In this document: piece after piece, positions 25,406 through 35,438 of the stretch
Layout: each line of letters starts with the position of its first letter
How positions within the stretch are numbered: position 1 is the stretch's first letter
The notes under the pieces: model-generated
Databases searched by the model: none
Told to the model about the DNA's origin: nothing
The model's input: the letters and a program-made list of their open reading frames with translations, nothing else
Translations under genes and position numbers: made by a program
DNA from: Bacteroidota bacterium
GTDB taxonomy: Bacteria > Bacteroidota > Bacteroidia > Cytophagales > Cyclobacteriaceae
Direction: 5' to 3'
DNA length: 50,957 bases
Assembly: GCA_018266395.1 (NCBI GenBank)
Contig: JAFEAM010000018.1
Span: forward strand, 36,553-87,509

Positions 25406-27229
25406 ATGGATGTCAGTAAGATCAGAAATATAGCAATCATCGCTCACGTTGACCACGGAAAGACCACCCTCGTGGATAAAATGCTCCATGCAGGGCATTT
25501 ATTCAAGGCTCATGAGAATCCGGGTGAACTGATTATGGACTCCAATCCCCTTGAGCGGGAGCGGGGCATTACCATTTTGGCCAAGAACGTCTCGGTTCGT
25601 TATCACGACTATAAGATCAACATCATTGATACGCCAGGCCACAGCGACTTTGGCGGAGAAGTGGAGCGCGTGCTGAATATGGCTGACGGCTGTCTGTTGC
25701 TGGTGGACGCCTTCGAGGGGCCGATGCCGCAAACGCGCTTCGTTCTTCAGAAAGCCCTCCAACTGGGTCTGAAGCCCATTGTCGTGATCAATAAGGTAGA
25801 CAAGAAGAACTGCACCCCGGATGAGGTGCATGAGCAGGTGTTCGATCTGATGTACGCATTGGATGCCACAGAAGACCAGCTAGATTTTCCCACTTTCTAT
25901 GGCTCAGCCAAACAAGGGTGGATGAGTGCGGACTGGAAACAGCCCACAACTGATATCAATGCGCTGCTGGATGGTATCATCAAGCATATTCCGGCACCCA
26001 AGACAGAAGAAGGATCAACACAGATGCTGATCACTTCTCTCGAATATTCTTCTTACATCGGACGTGTGGCCATCGGACGTGTTCACCGTGGCACTGTAAA
26101 GACCGGTCAGCCGGTAGCGCTGATGAAGCGGGACGGTGGTCCTGTAATCAAGAGCCGGATCAAGGAAATGTACGTCTTCGAGGGATTTGACAAACAGAAA
26201 GCTGAAGAGGTAAAGGCAGGAGAGATCTGCGCGCTGGTGGGACTCGAAGGTTTTGAAATTGGTGATACGGTCGCCGATATTGAACGCCCTGAAGCCATGC
26301 AGTCCATCGCCATCGATGAACCAACGATGAGCATGCTGTTCACGATCAACAATTCACCGTTTTACGGCAAGGAAGGAAAGTACGTGACCTCACGTCACAT
26401 CAAAGACCGCCTGGATCGCGAATTGGAGAAGAATCTCGCATTGCGAGTTGGTGACACCGGATCTGCAGACAGCTTCCTGGTGTTCGGAAGAGGTGTGCTT
26501 CACCTTTCCGTATTGATCGAGACCATGCGTCGTGAAGGGTACGAATTACAAATTGGTCAGCCTCAGGTGATCTTTAAAGAGATCGATGGACAGAAGTGTG
26601 AGCCTGTTGAAGAGTTGACCATTGACCTGCCGGAAACAGATGCAGGTAAAGCCATTGAAACGGTGTCGATGCGCAAAGGTGAAATGACCAACATGGAGCC
26701 GAAGGCCGACCGCATGATCTTGAAGTTCATGATCCCGTCAAGGGGTATTATCGGATTAAGGAACTACTTGTTGAACGTAACTGCAGGCGAGGCTGTGGTC
26801 ACCCACCGCTTCAAGGAATATCAGCCCTACAAGGGCGAAATCCCCGGAAGGATCAACGGTTCGCTGATCAGCATGGAACTGGGCGAGGCCATCCCATACA
26901 GTCTGCACAATTTGCAGGACCGCGGCAAGTTCTTCATAGAACCAAGCGATCCTGTCTACGAAGGACAGGTAATAGGCGAACACAGCAGAAGCGGCGACCT
27001 GGTGGTAAATGTTACAAAGACCAAGAAACTTACCAACATCCGCGCGTCGGGCTCTGATGAGAAGATGAAGATCGCTCCGGCAGTCAAATTCTCTCTGGAG
27101 GAGGCGCTTGAGTACATCCAGAGCGACGAGTACGTGGAGGTGACACCCAAGTCGATCCGACTGAGGAAGATTTTCCTTAATGAGAACGACCGGAAGCGGG
27201 AAAGAAATAAAGTACTGGTGAACCAGTAA
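25406..27229 (+). CDS. typA: Ribosome-associated GTPase TypA/BipA
   Basis: A 607-residue translational GTPase, the usual family length when read from the ATG at 25406 ([22 protein letters not shown]; a longer frame from 25355 would start between promoter and gene). G1 AHVDHGKT, G3 [16 protein letters not shown] and G4 NKVDKKN are all present; domains II and III and the BipA-specific C-terminal domain follow ([35 protein letters not shown]). BipA binds ribosomes and supports large-subunit assembly and stress adaptation. It is followed after 16 bases by a secreted TPR protein read from a TTG, perhaps co-transcribed. Confidence 0.97.
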   Translation: MDVSKIRNIAIIAHVDHGKTTLVDKMLHAGHLFKAHENPGELIMDSNPLERERGITILAKNVSVRYHDYKINIIDTPGHSDFGGEVERVLNMADGCLLLVDAFEGPMPQTRFVLQKALQLGLKPIVVINKVDKKNCTPDEVHEQVFDLMYALDATEDQLDFPTFYGSAKQGWMSADWKQPTTDINALLDGIIKHIPAPKTEEGSTQMLITSLEYSSYIGRVAIGRVHRGTVKTGQPVALMKRDGGPVIKSRIKEMYVFEGFDKQKAEEVKAGEICALVGLEGFEIGDTVADIERPEAMQSIAIDEPTMSMLFTINNSPFYGKEGKYVTSRHIKDRLDRELEKNLALRVGDTGSADSFLVFGRGVLHLSVLIETMRREGYELQIGQPQVIFKEIDGQKCEPVEELTIDLPETDAGKAIETVSMRKGEMTNMEPKADRMILKFMIPSRGIIGLRNYLLNVTAGEAVVTHRFKEYQPYKGEIPGRINGSLISMELGEAIPYSLHNLQDRGKFFIEPSDPVYEGQVIGEHSRSGDLVVNVTKTKKLTNIRASGSDEKMKIAPAVKFSLEEALEYIQSDEYVEVTPKSIRLRKIFLNENDRKRERNKVLVNQ

Positions 27230-27245
27230 CGCCCCTCAACCCGCC

Positions 27246-28121
27246 TTGAATCCAAAGATCCATAGCATCAATTTCCGCCCTGTTGCGGTAGTGGCGGCTT
27301 TGCTCTTGGGATTGTCAGCTGGAAGCGTTTTTGCGCAGTCTCCCAAGTGGAAAGAGTGGGAAGCTGCCGGCGACAGTTTGTACGAGAAGCAGGATTTCGA
27401 AGGTGCGGAGAAATGGTTTACCAAAGTGCTCGATGCCAACAAAGGCAAGCAGCGCGATCGTGAAATGGCAAGTGTGCTGTACAAGCGCGCCGTATGCTTC
27501 TACAGCAACCAGCAAATGGACAAAGCGCTGAAAGATGTCGATGAATTCCTTGCGCTGGTTCCCGGTTCGCCTCAGCCTTTTGTATTGAAGGCGTTCATTT
27601 ATCGCGACATGGGTGACGAAGACAAGGAGTTTGAGAATGTCGACAAAGCTGTTCAGATGATGCCGCCCAATGCTGACTTTCTGAAATGGAGGGCCCTGCT
27701 GCATATCCAGAAAAATCACTTTGCTGAGGCCAGGAACGATATCCGGCGGTCCATACAAATGCAGGATGATCCGGAGTCGGAAACTTACCTCGGATTAAGC
27801 TACTATAATCTTGGTAAGAAGGACAGCGCATACATGTCGTTTAACAAGTCCATCGAACTGGACGCTACCTATCTGCCTGCCTATTTGTACGCCGGATCGG
27901 TATCGTTGGAAGATGGATCTTATGAACTGGGTCTGAAATATCTCAACCTTGCGCTCCGGCTTGACCCTCACAACAAAGAAGCGATGTTCTACAAAGGAGT
28001 CGCCTTGGTGGAAATGAAAAAGGAGGAGGAGGGATGCCGCTGTCTCAATAAGGCCTTCTATTGGGGATTTGATGAGGCGGGTGAGTATCTGAAGGAATAT
28101 TGCTACGATTCTGATAATTAG
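27246..28121 (+). CDS. Secreted tetratricopeptide-repeat protein
   Basis: A 291-residue protein with a signal peptide (about residues 1-31, ending SVFAQ) and TPR-type repeats over about residues 38-275 (DSLYEKQDFEGAEKWFTKVLDANKGK; ALKDVDEFLALVPGSPQPFVLKAFIYRDMGDEDKEF; KDSAYMSFNKSIELDATYLPAYLYAGSV; YLNLALRLDPHNKEAMFYKGVAL, each cited in part). TPRs mediate protein contacts; no enzymatic site is seen. The start must be the TTG at 27246, 16 bases after the typA stop, since no ATG is in frame before the signal peptide. C-terminal cysteines (CRCLNKAFYWGFDEAGEYLKEYC) could form a disulfide. Confidence 0.8.
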   Translation: MNPKIHSINFRPVAVVAALLLGLSAGSVFAQSPKWKEWEAAGDSLYEKQDFEGAEKWFTKVLDANKGKQRDREMASVLYKRAVCFYSNQQMDKALKDVDEFLALVPGSPQPFVLKAFIYRDMGDEDKEFENVDKAVQMMPPNADFLKWRALLHIQKNHFAEARNDIRRSIQMQDDPESETYLGLSYYNLGKKDSAYMSFNKSIELDATYLPAYLYAGSVSLEDGSYELGLKYLNLALRLDPHNKEAMFYKGVALVEMKKEEEGCRCLNKAFYWGFDEAGEYLKEYCYDSDN

Positions 28122-28171
28122 AATCATCATTAAGCAGGTCACAGACTTTCATCCCGCTGTGACTTTCTTCA

Positions 28172-28179
28172 TAATTTTG
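28172..28179 (+). promoter_or_regulatory. Promoter upstream of the lipoprotein gene
   Basis: TAATTTTG (28172-28179) fits TANNTTTG, with TTTC 21 bases upstream (28147-28150) as a weak -33. The ATG at 28206 lies about 20 bases after the expected start point. Confidence 0.5.
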
Positions 28180-28205
28180 CATCGGAATTGTCGTTAGGTA
28201 ATTGT

Positions 28206-28853
28206 ATGCGCAAAGCAAGGATCACCTTCTTTTGGTCCGTTTTGACACTTTTGGCAGTTGGCTGTTCCACTCAGCCCGAAATGGTAGACCGGGTGCGGGA
28301 CATGATTGTACAGACCAACTATGTCAATACCACCAACTTTGCGTCATATGCCACGTACGCCATGCCGATGGATACCATAGGGCACGTATTTAACCAGGAC
28401 CCCAACGACACGCTTATTGTAGGGGACTACGCGAAGCTTGTAACTGCGACACTTAAAACCACGATGGATCAGATAGGCTACACCCAAGTGGCAAAAAATC
28501 AATCACCTGATCTGGCGCTGAACGCATATGTAGTGGAAGACTACAGCGTATTCCAGTCGGTAGGATACAGCAACTTTTACGGGGGATATGGCGGCGGGTA
28601 CTATCCTGGTTATTACTATCCCGGCTATTATGGCTACGGCGGATACTACGGCTATCCATTCTATCAGTCGTACAGTGTGAATACGGCAACGCTGGTATTG
28701 GAACTTGTGGATTTAAAAAACAAGAGTAACAACAAGGTACTGATTGTGTGGAATGCCTATGCCGGCGATCTTCTTACTTCCGTCGACACTTTCGGCAAGA
28801 CGACAGAGGCTATTCAGCAGGCGTTCAAACAATCTCCTTACATAAAGAAATAA
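28206..28853 (+). CDS. Lipoprotein with DUF4136-like domain
   Basis: A 215-residue lipoprotein; the ATG at 28206 gives a clean signal (MRKARITFFWSVLTLLAVGC, lipobox VGCS). The body resembles the DUF4136 family (MIVQTNYVNTTNFASYATYAM at the start, VLELVDLKNKSNNKVLIVWNAYAGD near the end), a periplasmic/outer-membrane-attached domain of unknown role. A Gly/Tyr/Pro low-complexity insert (about residues 124-152, repeats of YGGG and YYPGYY) lies in the middle. It is followed after 2 bases by the beta-barrel gene at 28856, so the two are probably co-transcribed. Confidence 0.75.
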   Translation: MRKARITFFWSVLTLLAVGCSTQPEMVDRVRDMIVQTNYVNTTNFASYATYAMPMDTIGHVFNQDPNDTLIVGDYAKLVTATLKTTMDQIGYTQVAKNQSPDLALNAYVVEDYSVFQSVGYSNFYGGYGGGYYPGYYYPGYYGYGGYYGYPFYQSYSVNTATLVLELVDLKNKSNNKVLIVWNAYAGDLLTSVDTFGKTTEAIQQAFKQSPYIKK

Positions 28854-28855
28854 AG

Positions 28856-29473
28856 ATGAAGCGACTATTTCTGCTGACTTTGTTTCTGCCGGTTGCCTGG
28901 TGTCAGGCGCAATCGGATTCTCCGCTGGGCAGGTATATTGGCGTCTCGTGGAACATGAACAAACCTCTCTCGAACTCTGCCTTCGTGTCAGACTTTTCCA
29001 CACAAGGCCTCCAGTTCATTTACCGGGAAGGCATCAATGAGCATTTTTCGGTTGGAGCGGATCTTAACTACGCCGTGTACAAGGGATACACACCAAGAAA
29101 AACGTACTATGGAGACAGTGGTGCGCTAACTACAGACTATTTCAATTATGTTCAGAGTTTTGGCCTTACACTGACCGGAGATTACCTCTTTTCTTCCGAT
29201 AAGAAACTTGTTCCTTTTGCAGGCCTGGGAATCGGAGCTGCCTTTGCAGATTTTAAGACCTATTATAATATCTACAGCAAGACAGACAGTAGCTGGGGAC
29301 TCTTGGTGCGTCCACAGGCAGGAGTGATATATCGTTTTGGAAGGAGCAACAACTGGGGTATTTCGGCAGCTGCCTATCTGGACTACACGACCATCAAGAG
29401 TTCGGATTTTGATTTTAACAATTTCAACAGCGCGGGCATCAGGCTGGCGCTCTTGTTCCTGAATGTGGAATAG
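28856..29473 (+). CDS. Outer-membrane beta-barrel protein
   Basis: A 205-residue protein with a signal peptide (MKRLFLLTLFLPVAWCQAQ, residues 1-19). The rest alternates in short amphipathic strands (YIGVSWNMNKPL, FSVGADLNYAVYKG, YVQSFGLTLTGDYLF, LVPFAGLGIGAAFAD, GISAAAYLDYTTI) and ends in IRLALLFLNVE, consistent with an eight-strand barrel as in small OMPs. The ATG at 28856 is chosen because upstream codons overlap the lipoprotein frame and lack a signal sequence. Function unknown. Confidence 0.78.
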   Translation: MKRLFLLTLFLPVAWCQAQSDSPLGRYIGVSWNMNKPLSNSAFVSDFSTQGLQFIYREGINEHFSVGADLNYAVYKGYTPRKTYYGDSGALTTDYFNYVQSFGLTLTGDYLFSSDKKLVPFAGLGIGAAFADFKTYYNIYSKTDSSWGLLVRPQAGVIYRFGRSNNWGISAAAYLDYTTIKSSDFDFNNFNSAGIRLALLFLNVE

Positions 29474-29530
29474 CTTCCCTGGATGGCCGCAATTCCTTTA
29501 CGCTCATTTTTTAAACCGCCTGCCATGCCA

Positions 29531-29538
29531 TATTTTTG
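29531..29538 (+). promoter_or_regulatory. guaA promoter (-7 element), near-leaderless
   Basis: TATTTTTG (29531-29538) matches TANNTTTG and ends only 3 bases before the guaA ATG at 29542. The transcription start expected about 5-7 bases after the box would fall on the start codon, so the mRNA may be leaderless. No ribosome-binding site is present. Confidence 0.5.
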
Positions 29539-29541
29539 CGC

Positions 29542-31068
29542 ATGGCAGAGCAAATTCTCATCCTTGACTTTGGTTCCCAGTACACGCAGTTGATTGCCAG
29601 GCGTATACGCGAACTGAATGTATACTGCGAAATCCATCCCTTTAACAAAATTCCGCCTATTACCCCGGAAATACGGGGCGTAGTGCTGTCCGGCAGTCCA
29701 TGTTCCGTCCGCGACCAGGGGTCCCCTGACGTAGACCTGGCCTTGTTTGACAAGATTCCGGTGCTGGGCGTCTGTTATGGTGCACAGCTGATTGCACAGA
29801 AAACCGGTGGTACAGTGGCGCCGTCAAAGATCAGGGAATACGGCAGGGCAAGACTGACAACTGTGGATCATCATAATGAATTACTCAAGGAAATCTCTCT
29901 CGATTCACAGGTATGGATGTCACATGCAGACACCATAACCGCCCTCGGTGCGGACTATGAAATCATTGCCAGTACCGCTACGGTGAAAGTGGCCGCCTTC
30001 CACAAACGGGGGACCAAAACCTATGCGATTCAATTCCATCCTGAAGTCACCCATACACTGGAAGGAAAGAATCTGCTGAGAAATTTTGTAGTGCACATCT
30101 GCGGCTGTACGCAGGACTGGACTCCCGATCAGTTTGTCGAACAATCCGTAAAGGAACTGAAGGCAAAACTCGGCAACGACAAGGTGGTCATGGCGCTTTC
30201 CGGCGGAGTGGATTCTACGGTGGCAGCAACGCTGGTGAACCGCGCCATCGGGGGTAATCTGTATTGCATTTTTGTTGACAATGGACTCTTGCGAAAAGGA
30301 GAATATGAGCAAGTCCTGACCTCGTATAAAGGAATGGGATTGAATATCAAGGGAGTCGATGCCAAGAGTAAATTCTATTCAGCGCTGAAAGATCTTACGG
30401 ATCCGGAAGCAAAACGAAAGGCCATCGGCAAGACCTTCATCGATGTGTTTGATGAGGAAGCCCACAAGATTTCAGATGTCAAGTGGCTGGGCCAGGGCAC
30501 CATCTATCCGGATGTTATTGAATCTGTGTCGGTAAAGGGCCCCTCAGTAACCATCAAGTCGCACCACAATGTGGGAGGGCTGCCGGATAAGATGAAGCTG
30601 AAAGTGGTGGAGCCCCTCAATACCCTTTTCAAGGACGAAGTCAGGCTGGTGGGGAAGACCCTGCATATCGTGCCAGATATCCTCGGAAGGCACCCATTTC
30701 CAGGCCCGGGGCTGGGAATCCGCATCCTTGGAGACATTACGCCGGAAAAGGTACAGATCTTGCAGGAGGTTGATTATATCTTCATACTGGGATTGAAAAA
30801 CCATCAATTATATGACAAGGTGTGGCAGGCTGGGGCCATCCTGCTGCCAATTCAATCGGTAGGAGTAATGGGGGATGAACGTACATACGAACGGGTGGTG
30901 GCCCTACGTGCCGTAGTGAGTGTGGATGGGATGACGGCCGACTGGTCGCATCTTCCTTATGAGTTCCTTAGCGAGATCTCTTCAGAGATCATTAACAAGG
31001 TAAAGGGTGTTAACCGCGTGGTGTATGACATTAGTTCAAAACCGCCGGCCACGATTGAATGGGAGTAA
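29542..31068 (+). CDS. guaA: GMP synthase (glutamine-hydrolysing)
   Basis: A 508-residue GMP synthetase. N-terminal class I glutamine amidotransferase: catalytic cysteine in [10 protein letters not shown], His and Glu in QFHPEVTHT. The ATP pyrophosphatase domain shows [14 protein letters not shown], and the C-terminal dimerisation domain ends with KPPATIEWE. It converts XMP to GMP in the cytosol, using glutamine and ATP. The ATG at 29542 is preferred over the in-frame TTG at 29536. The following gene starts 11 bases after the stop. Confidence 0.97.
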   Translation: MAEQILILDFGSQYTQLIARRIRELNVYCEIHPFNKIPPITPEIRGVVLSGSPCSVRDQGSPDVDLALFDKIPVLGVCYGAQLIAQKTGGTVAPSKIREYGRARLTTVDHHNELLKEISLDSQVWMSHADTITALGADYEIIASTATVKVAAFHKRGTKTYAIQFHPEVTHTLEGKNLLRNFVVHICGCTQDWTPDQFVEQSVKELKAKLGNDKVVMALSGGVDSTVAATLVNRAIGGNLYCIFVDNGLLRKGEYEQVLTSYKGMGLNIKGVDAKSKFYSALKDLTDPEAKRKAIGKTFIDVFDEEAHKISDVKWLGQGTIYPDVIESVSVKGPSVTIKSHHNVGGLPDKMKLKVVEPLNTLFKDEVRLVGKTLHIVPDILGRHPFPGPGLGIRILGDITPEKVQILQEVDYIFILGLKNHQLYDKVWQAGAILLPIQSVGVMGDERTYERVVALRAVVSVDGMTADWSHLPYEFLSEISSEIINKVKGVNRVVYDISSKPPATIEWE

Positions 31069-31079
31069 GTGAATTTGCA

Positions 31080-32834
31080 ATGAGTGGAAAAAGAAATCCC
31101 GTCTTGAGATTGTTTCTTGTGCTGACTTGGGCCCTGCTTATTCTTGGCAGTTCAACTCTCCATGCGCAGGATTTCAAAAGACAGTATAAGAATGCCAAAG
31201 ATTTTCTGAAGGAAGGCAAGTACAACCTGGCGATGGAGTCTTTCAAACCGTTGCTCGTGTACGACAAGAATAACCCCTACCTCGAGTATGCATCGTTCTA
31301 TTATGCACTCGCTGCGCTGAATCAGGGCTACATCGCTGTGGCGCGTGACATGTTCATTCAGATCAAAAAACTATACCCGGATTGGGATCAACAGAACGAA
31401 GTGAACTATTGGCTGGCGAAAATCTACTTTGACAAAGGAGAATTTTTCCAGGCCATGAATACCCTGCGAGATGTTAAACAGGAGGACTACATTGAAAAAG
31501 AAGAAGTGGCCAGACTCAAGCGGCACTACTTCAACCGTATAGAAGACCCGGAAGTGCTGCGCCTGCTGTGGGAAGAGTACCCCTCTGACCCCGACATTGG
31601 ACGTTCGCTTGCCCGCTCCATTGCACAGCAACCCTTCGCGCAGCAGGATCGTGTGCTGCTGGATACCGTGATCAGGACTTTTCAGCTGCCCAGAGAAAAA
31701 TATGGAGCGGCCAGCAACGTGCAGCCGGTGCTGAAAGATCATTATAATGTTTCGCTGCTGTTTCCTTTTCTGACAGCCACCCTGGATCCTTCTCCAGTGA
31801 AGAAGAAGAATCAATTGGTGCTGGACTTGTACGAAGGAATGAGAATGGCCAACGATACACTTTCGAAAATGGGTGTCAACATCAGCCTTCTGGCCTATGA
31901 TACGGAACGGGATCCTGCCGTGCTGCGGAGGCTGCTGGACAAAGATGAAGTCAAGAACACCGATTTACTCGTTGGTCCGATCTTCAGGGAAGAGATCAAA
32001 CCGGTTCTGGAGTTCTCTGAAAAATACCAGGTGAACATGATCAATCCGGTTTCCAACAACTCGGAATTCGTGGGACAGAATCCATTTTCATTCTTGTATC
32101 AGCCGTCGCTGGAAACCCTTGGGCGCCGTTCTGCAGAATTGCTGGCGAAGAGAATCAGGAACAAGAACTGCATGGTCTTCTACGGTGACCAATTGAAAGA
32201 CAGCATTCAGGCTGCGAGTTTCCTCACCCGGGCCAAGGATCTCGGCCTTAATGTGGTGTGGGCAGAGCGCTTTCAGAAAGAAACAGCCGCACGGATCATC
32301 ACCATCCTGGCCACTCCCACAGAGTTTGATGAATTCAAGAATCCGTCACAATGGAAACTTGCGCTGGACAGCATAGGCAGCATTTATGTCGCTTCAGATA
32401 ATCCCCTGATCTATACCAAAGTGATCAGCAGCGTGGAAAGCCGCGGAGACTCTGTCATCATCGTGGGCTCTGAGGCATGGCTCGACAACCCCTCCGTCGA
32501 TCTCAACAAGTACGAAAAGCTGCACATGATGCTGACAGCGCCCAATTTTACGCCGCTTAACTTTCCTCCCTTCCTTGATTTCAGGAAGAAGTTCATCAGG
32601 ACGCACGGTTCATTTCCCCCTGAATACATGAACTACTGCAAAATCGGATATGACTTCATGATGTGTATTGGCCAGTCCATGAAGCAATATGGTGTCTACT
32701 TCCAGGATGGATGGAAGAAAGACGGCAAGGTGGCTTCAGGGCTCACTGCAGGATATCGGTTATCACCGCAAAGGGACAACGACGAATTCCCGTTTATCTA
32801 TTTCCGTCACGGTGAAATGCACCCCGTGGAGTAG
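31080..32834 (+). CDS. Exported TPR/periplasmic-binding-protein-like protein
   Basis: A 584-residue exported protein. The signal peptide (about residues 1-30, ending LHAQ) is followed by an N-terminal TPR-like helical part (about 31-215, NAKDFLKEGKYNLAMESFKPLL) and a type I periplasmic-binding fold (about 220-560: VSLLFPFLTATLDPS, DLLVGPIFREEIKPVLEFSEKYQVNMINPVSNNSEF, cited in part, ENPLIYTKVISSVESRGDSVIIVGSE-like). That combination resembles LpoA/YraM-type peptidoglycan activators and leucine/branched-chain-binding proteins; the ligand is unknown. The ATG at 31080 is chosen because it follows the guaA stop (31068) and begins a normal signal sequence. hutI starts 2 bases after its stop. Confidence 0.8.
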   Translation: MSGKRNPVLRLFLVLTWALLILGSSTLHAQDFKRQYKNAKDFLKEGKYNLAMESFKPLLVYDKNNPYLEYASFYYALAALNQGYIAVARDMFIQIKKLYPDWDQQNEVNYWLAKIYFDKGEFFQAMNTLRDVKQEDYIEKEEVARLKRHYFNRIEDPEVLRLLWEEYPSDPDIGRSLARSIAQQPFAQQDRVLLDTVIRTFQLPREKYGAASNVQPVLKDHYNVSLLFPFLTATLDPSPVKKKNQLVLDLYEGMRMANDTLSKMGVNISLLAYDTERDPAVLRRLLDKDEVKNTDLLVGPIFREEIKPVLEFSEKYQVNMINPVSNNSEFVGQNPFSFLYQPSLETLGRRSAELLAKRIRNKNCMVFYGDQLKDSIQAASFLTRAKDLGLNVVWAERFQKETAARIITILATPTEFDEFKNPSQWKLALDSIGSIYVASDNPLIYTKVISSVESRGDSVIIVGSEAWLDNPSVDLNKYEKLHMMLTAPNFTPLNFPPFLDFRKKFIRTHGSFPPEYMNYCKIGYDFMMCIGQSMKQYGVYFQDGWKKDGKVASGLTAGYRLSPQRDNDEFPFIYFRHGEMHPVE

Positions 32835-32835
32835 T

Positions 32836-34074
32836 ATGTCCACCGATCTGCTCATAGTCAACATTAAAGGGCTGGTCCAGGTCAGGGAAACAACAATTGA
32901 TTTTGTAGCCGGCCGGGACATGGATAATCTGCCGGTTCTGGAGAATGGCTATTTGCACATCCAAAATGGCATAATCGCCGACTATGGTACCATGGATCAG
33001 GTGCCCGCGATTGCTGCATCAGTTATTGATGCGTCAGGCCGTTTTGTGTTCCCGGCTTTTGTGGACAGTCATACCCACCTGGTTTATGCGGCGCCAAGGG
33101 ATGAGGAGTTTCTGATGAAGATAAAAGGTGCCACCTATGCTGAGATAGCTGCGAAGGGTGGAGGTATTCTTAACTCAGCCGTCAAACTCAGGCAGTTAAC
33201 GGAGAATGAACTTCTGGAGCGCTCATTGCCGCGCGCCCACGAGATCATGCAGACCGGAACAGGAGCTGTGGAAATCAAAAGCGGCTATGGTCTCACGGTG
33301 AAAGACGAGATGAAGATGCTGCGTGTAGCGCGTCGTATCGGTGAGATTACACCGCTTACAGTGAAGACCACCTTTCTTGGGGCACATGCCGTGCCCAAGG
33401 AAGTCACCAAAGAGCAGTATATCCGTATCATTCTGGATGAAATGATTCCTGCCATCCGCGAAGAACGGCTGGCCGACTACATCGATGTCTTTTGCGAGGA
33501 AGGCTTCTTCACTCCAGATGAAACCATCCGCATTGCCGAAGCAGGAACGGGCGCTGGCATGATCCCACGGATACATGCCAACCAACTGCATCGCTCTGGC
33601 GGGGTTCAGGCGGGTGTGCAGACCGGCGCCATCAGTGTCGATCATCTTGAAAATGTGGGGGAGGAGGAGATCCAGCTTCTGAAAGGTTCACGTACGATGC
33701 CCACGGTATTGCCAGGCGCGGCTTTTTTTCTGCAGCTGCCCTTTCCGCCTGGCAGAAAAATGATCGACGAAGGCCTTCCTCTCGCCATCGCCAGTGATTT
33801 CAACCCGGGAAGTTCACCCACCGGTAACATGCCGCTTATGATGTCACTGGCGTGCATACGCATGCGTCTCACACCTTCCGAGGCCATCAACGCGTGCACC
33901 ATCAATACAGCCTATGCATTAGGACTTCTCTCCACCCATGGCAGCATCACCAGAGGAAAATCGGCGGATGTTTTCATCACCGCACCGATGCCATCCATCA
34001 ACTATCTGCCCTACAGCTTTGGAAGCGGATTGGTTGAGCAGACCATATTGAAAGGAAAGACTGTAGAATATTGA
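32836..34074 (+). CDS. hutI: Imidazolonepropionase
   Basis: A 412-residue amidohydrolase, the usual length for HutI. The metal-binding DSHTHLVY motif (about residues 77-84) is followed by the arginine-bearing PRDEEFLMKIKGATY and AEIAAKGGGI segment, HANQLHRSGGVQ, and the SDFNPGSSPTGNMPLMM segment near the C-terminus. It hydrolyses imidazolone-5-propionate in histidine breakdown; no other hut gene is adjacent. The ATG at 32836 follows the previous stop by one base, so the genes are coupled. Its last ~290 bases have a decayed second copy at 41680-42004. Confidence 0.95.
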   Translation: MSTDLLIVNIKGLVQVRETTIDFVAGRDMDNLPVLENGYLHIQNGIIADYGTMDQVPAIAASVIDASGRFVFPAFVDSHTHLVYAAPRDEEFLMKIKGATYAEIAAKGGGILNSAVKLRQLTENELLERSLPRAHEIMQTGTGAVEIKSGYGLTVKDEMKMLRVARRIGEITPLTVKTTFLGAHAVPKEVTKEQYIRIILDEMIPAIREERLADYIDVFCEEGFFTPDETIRIAEAGTGAGMIPRIHANQLHRSGGVQAGVQTGAISVDHLENVGEEEIQLLKGSRTMPTVLPGAAFFLQLPFPPGRKMIDEGLPLAIASDFNPGSSPTGNMPLMMSLACIRMRLTPSEAINACTINTAYALGLLSTHGSITRGKSADVFITAPMPSINYLPYSFGSGLVEQTILKGKTVEY

Positions 34075-34167
34075 ATGTTGAAGTGATCGATCACGGGTTC
34101 AGCTTTATGTTCTTTCGGAGCATAATCATGGCTGAAGAGTCGGAATCTGTAAACAGAAATTATTCCA

Positions 34168-34554
34168 TTATCTATTCGCCCCTCTTACGAATCGCCATGA
34201 CAATGCGGCAAAAAGGATGGTCACACCTATCCTGAAAAGCATGGCGAAAACTGTTCGTTGCTCATAAACCCCTCCGGTGTTTACATGCCAGATCAATCCC
34301 GCAAAACTTAGCAGCAAAATCGTTGAGGCTATAAGCAGGATCCTTGTCGTCCAGGGTTTTGAAGAGAACAACCCATAGGCTGAGAAGACATACAGGAATC
34401 CGCAGATGTGATTGGACCAGACAATGAACGGCACATAGTTTCCTTCTTTGGCCCGGATCCCGAACAGATCATAGATAACCGAAGTGCTCATAAACAGGGT
34501 AACCAGCCCGAAGAATAAAAGAACAATGGCAGATAGCTGACGTACAATTTTCAT
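34168..34554 (-). CDS. Small four-helix membrane protein
   Basis: A 128-residue protein with four predicted membrane segments (about residues 8-30, 43-62, 70-88 and 100-118). No recognised motif. It is the first gene on the left of the NO-related block, on the minus strand downstream of ric (75-base gap), and may be co-transcribed with it. The 34075-34167 gap to the hutI stop holds no gene. Confidence 0.65.
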   Translation of the reverse strand: MKIVRQLSAIVLLFFGLVTLFMSTSVIYDLFGIRAKEGNYVPFIVWSNHICGFLYVFSAYGLFSSKPWTTRILLIASTILLLSFAGLIWHVNTGGVYEQRTVFAMLFRIGVTILFAALSWRFVRGANR

Positions 34555-34629
34555 GGCACTCGTTTATGGTGTTAAAGCCAGGGAATTGAAGTTAATCACG
34601 ATTGTAATCTCATAGAATTGCGAGATGTG

Positions 34630-35361
34630 TCATGCAATCATCAAAACTGACTTTTCCATTTCCACAGCTTTTGGAAAGAGGATATTGTTTTCAAGATGAA
34701 TGTGCAGGTGAAGGTCATCCTCAAACTCTTTCAGCATGGCCAGGGTAACCCTGTAGGTATTGCAGGCATCAGCCGGGGGTGCATAATGATTGGATAATGC
34801 CTCAATTCTGCGAAATCGCTCGCCTTCTCCATCATGCTCCTGGTGCATCATGGCGATGGGGTTTTGAATGGTGCCAAATGGCGGCGCTGCCAGGGGTTCA
34901 CCGGCGGACTTTTGCTTCACCATTTTGCGTATAAAGGGGAACAACACGAATTCTTCTTTTTTCATATGCATGGTCAACACACCTGCAGAATCATGAAACA
35001 ACTGCGCTATTTCTTCAAGTTCAGGATGCCTTTCTCCGTGGACACTTACAACCTTATTGAGAAAGTGCATAATCTCAGGGATCCTGGATTCTACATAACG
35101 GTGATGCTTCTTTTCAATGTAGTCTGCCAACAAATCAAGCGGCCATGAATTGTAATCCATTGACTTGTCTTCAGCCTGTTTCATGGCCTTCTTCAACGCC
35201 TCAATCAATGCGGGCTGCTCGATGTTTTTTTGCTCACAAGCTTCTGAGATACTGCGTCCGCCATTGCAGCAGAAGTCTATTCCATGGGCCTGGAACACAG
35301 CCGCTGTGCGATAGTCCTGTGCTACCACTTCACCGACGATATTGTCTGATTCGATATTCAT
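34630..35361 (-). CDS. ric: RIC (YtfE/ScdA) di-iron iron-sulfur cluster repair protein
   Basis: A 243-residue protein of the RIC family. The N-terminal ScdA_N domain (about residues 1-60) carries DFCCNGGRSISEACEQ. The hemerythrin-like domain (about 80-235) shows the histidine/glutamate ligands of the di-iron centre (KKHHRYVESRIPEIMHFL, HGERHPELEEIAQLFH, MHMKKEEFVLFPFI, MMHQEHDGEGERF and HLHIHLENNILFPK, cited in part). RIC proteins repair iron-sulfur clusters damaged by nitric oxide and reactive oxygen. An operator of the TTWACGAC-N6-GTCKTAAA type lies 38 bases upstream (35399-35420), shared with the rrf2 and NO-reductase genes. Confidence 0.95.
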   Translation of the reverse strand: MNIESDNIVGEVVAQDYRTAAVFQAHGIDFCCNGGRSISEACEQKNIEQPALIEALKKAMKQAEDKSMDYNSWPLDLLADYIEKKHHRYVESRIPEIMHFLNKVVSVHGERHPELEEIAQLFHDSAGVLTMHMKKEEFVLFPFIRKMVKQKSAGEPLAAPPFGTIQNPIAMMHQEHDGEGERFRRIEALSNHYAPPADACNTYRVTLAMLKEFEDDLHLHIHLENNILFPKAVEMEKSVLMIA

Positions 35362-35398
35362 AAATATGTAATGTTAAAAGTTTCTATTGTTTCGTTAG

Positions 35399-35420
35399 TT
35401 AACGACAAAAGTGTCGTAAA
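35399..35420. promoter_or_regulatory. NO-regulon operator 1, upstream of ric
   Basis: TTAACGAC (35399-35406), N6, GTCGTAAA (35413-35420): perfect ACGAC/GTCGT arms. It sits between rrf2 and ric and covers the -33 TTTTG of a weak promoter read toward ric (a TAGAAACT box lies 19 bases downstream). Copies 2 and 3 are at 35923-35944 and 39173-39194. Confidence 0.7.
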
Positions 35421-35438
35421 TAAGGACAAAATTTTTGC

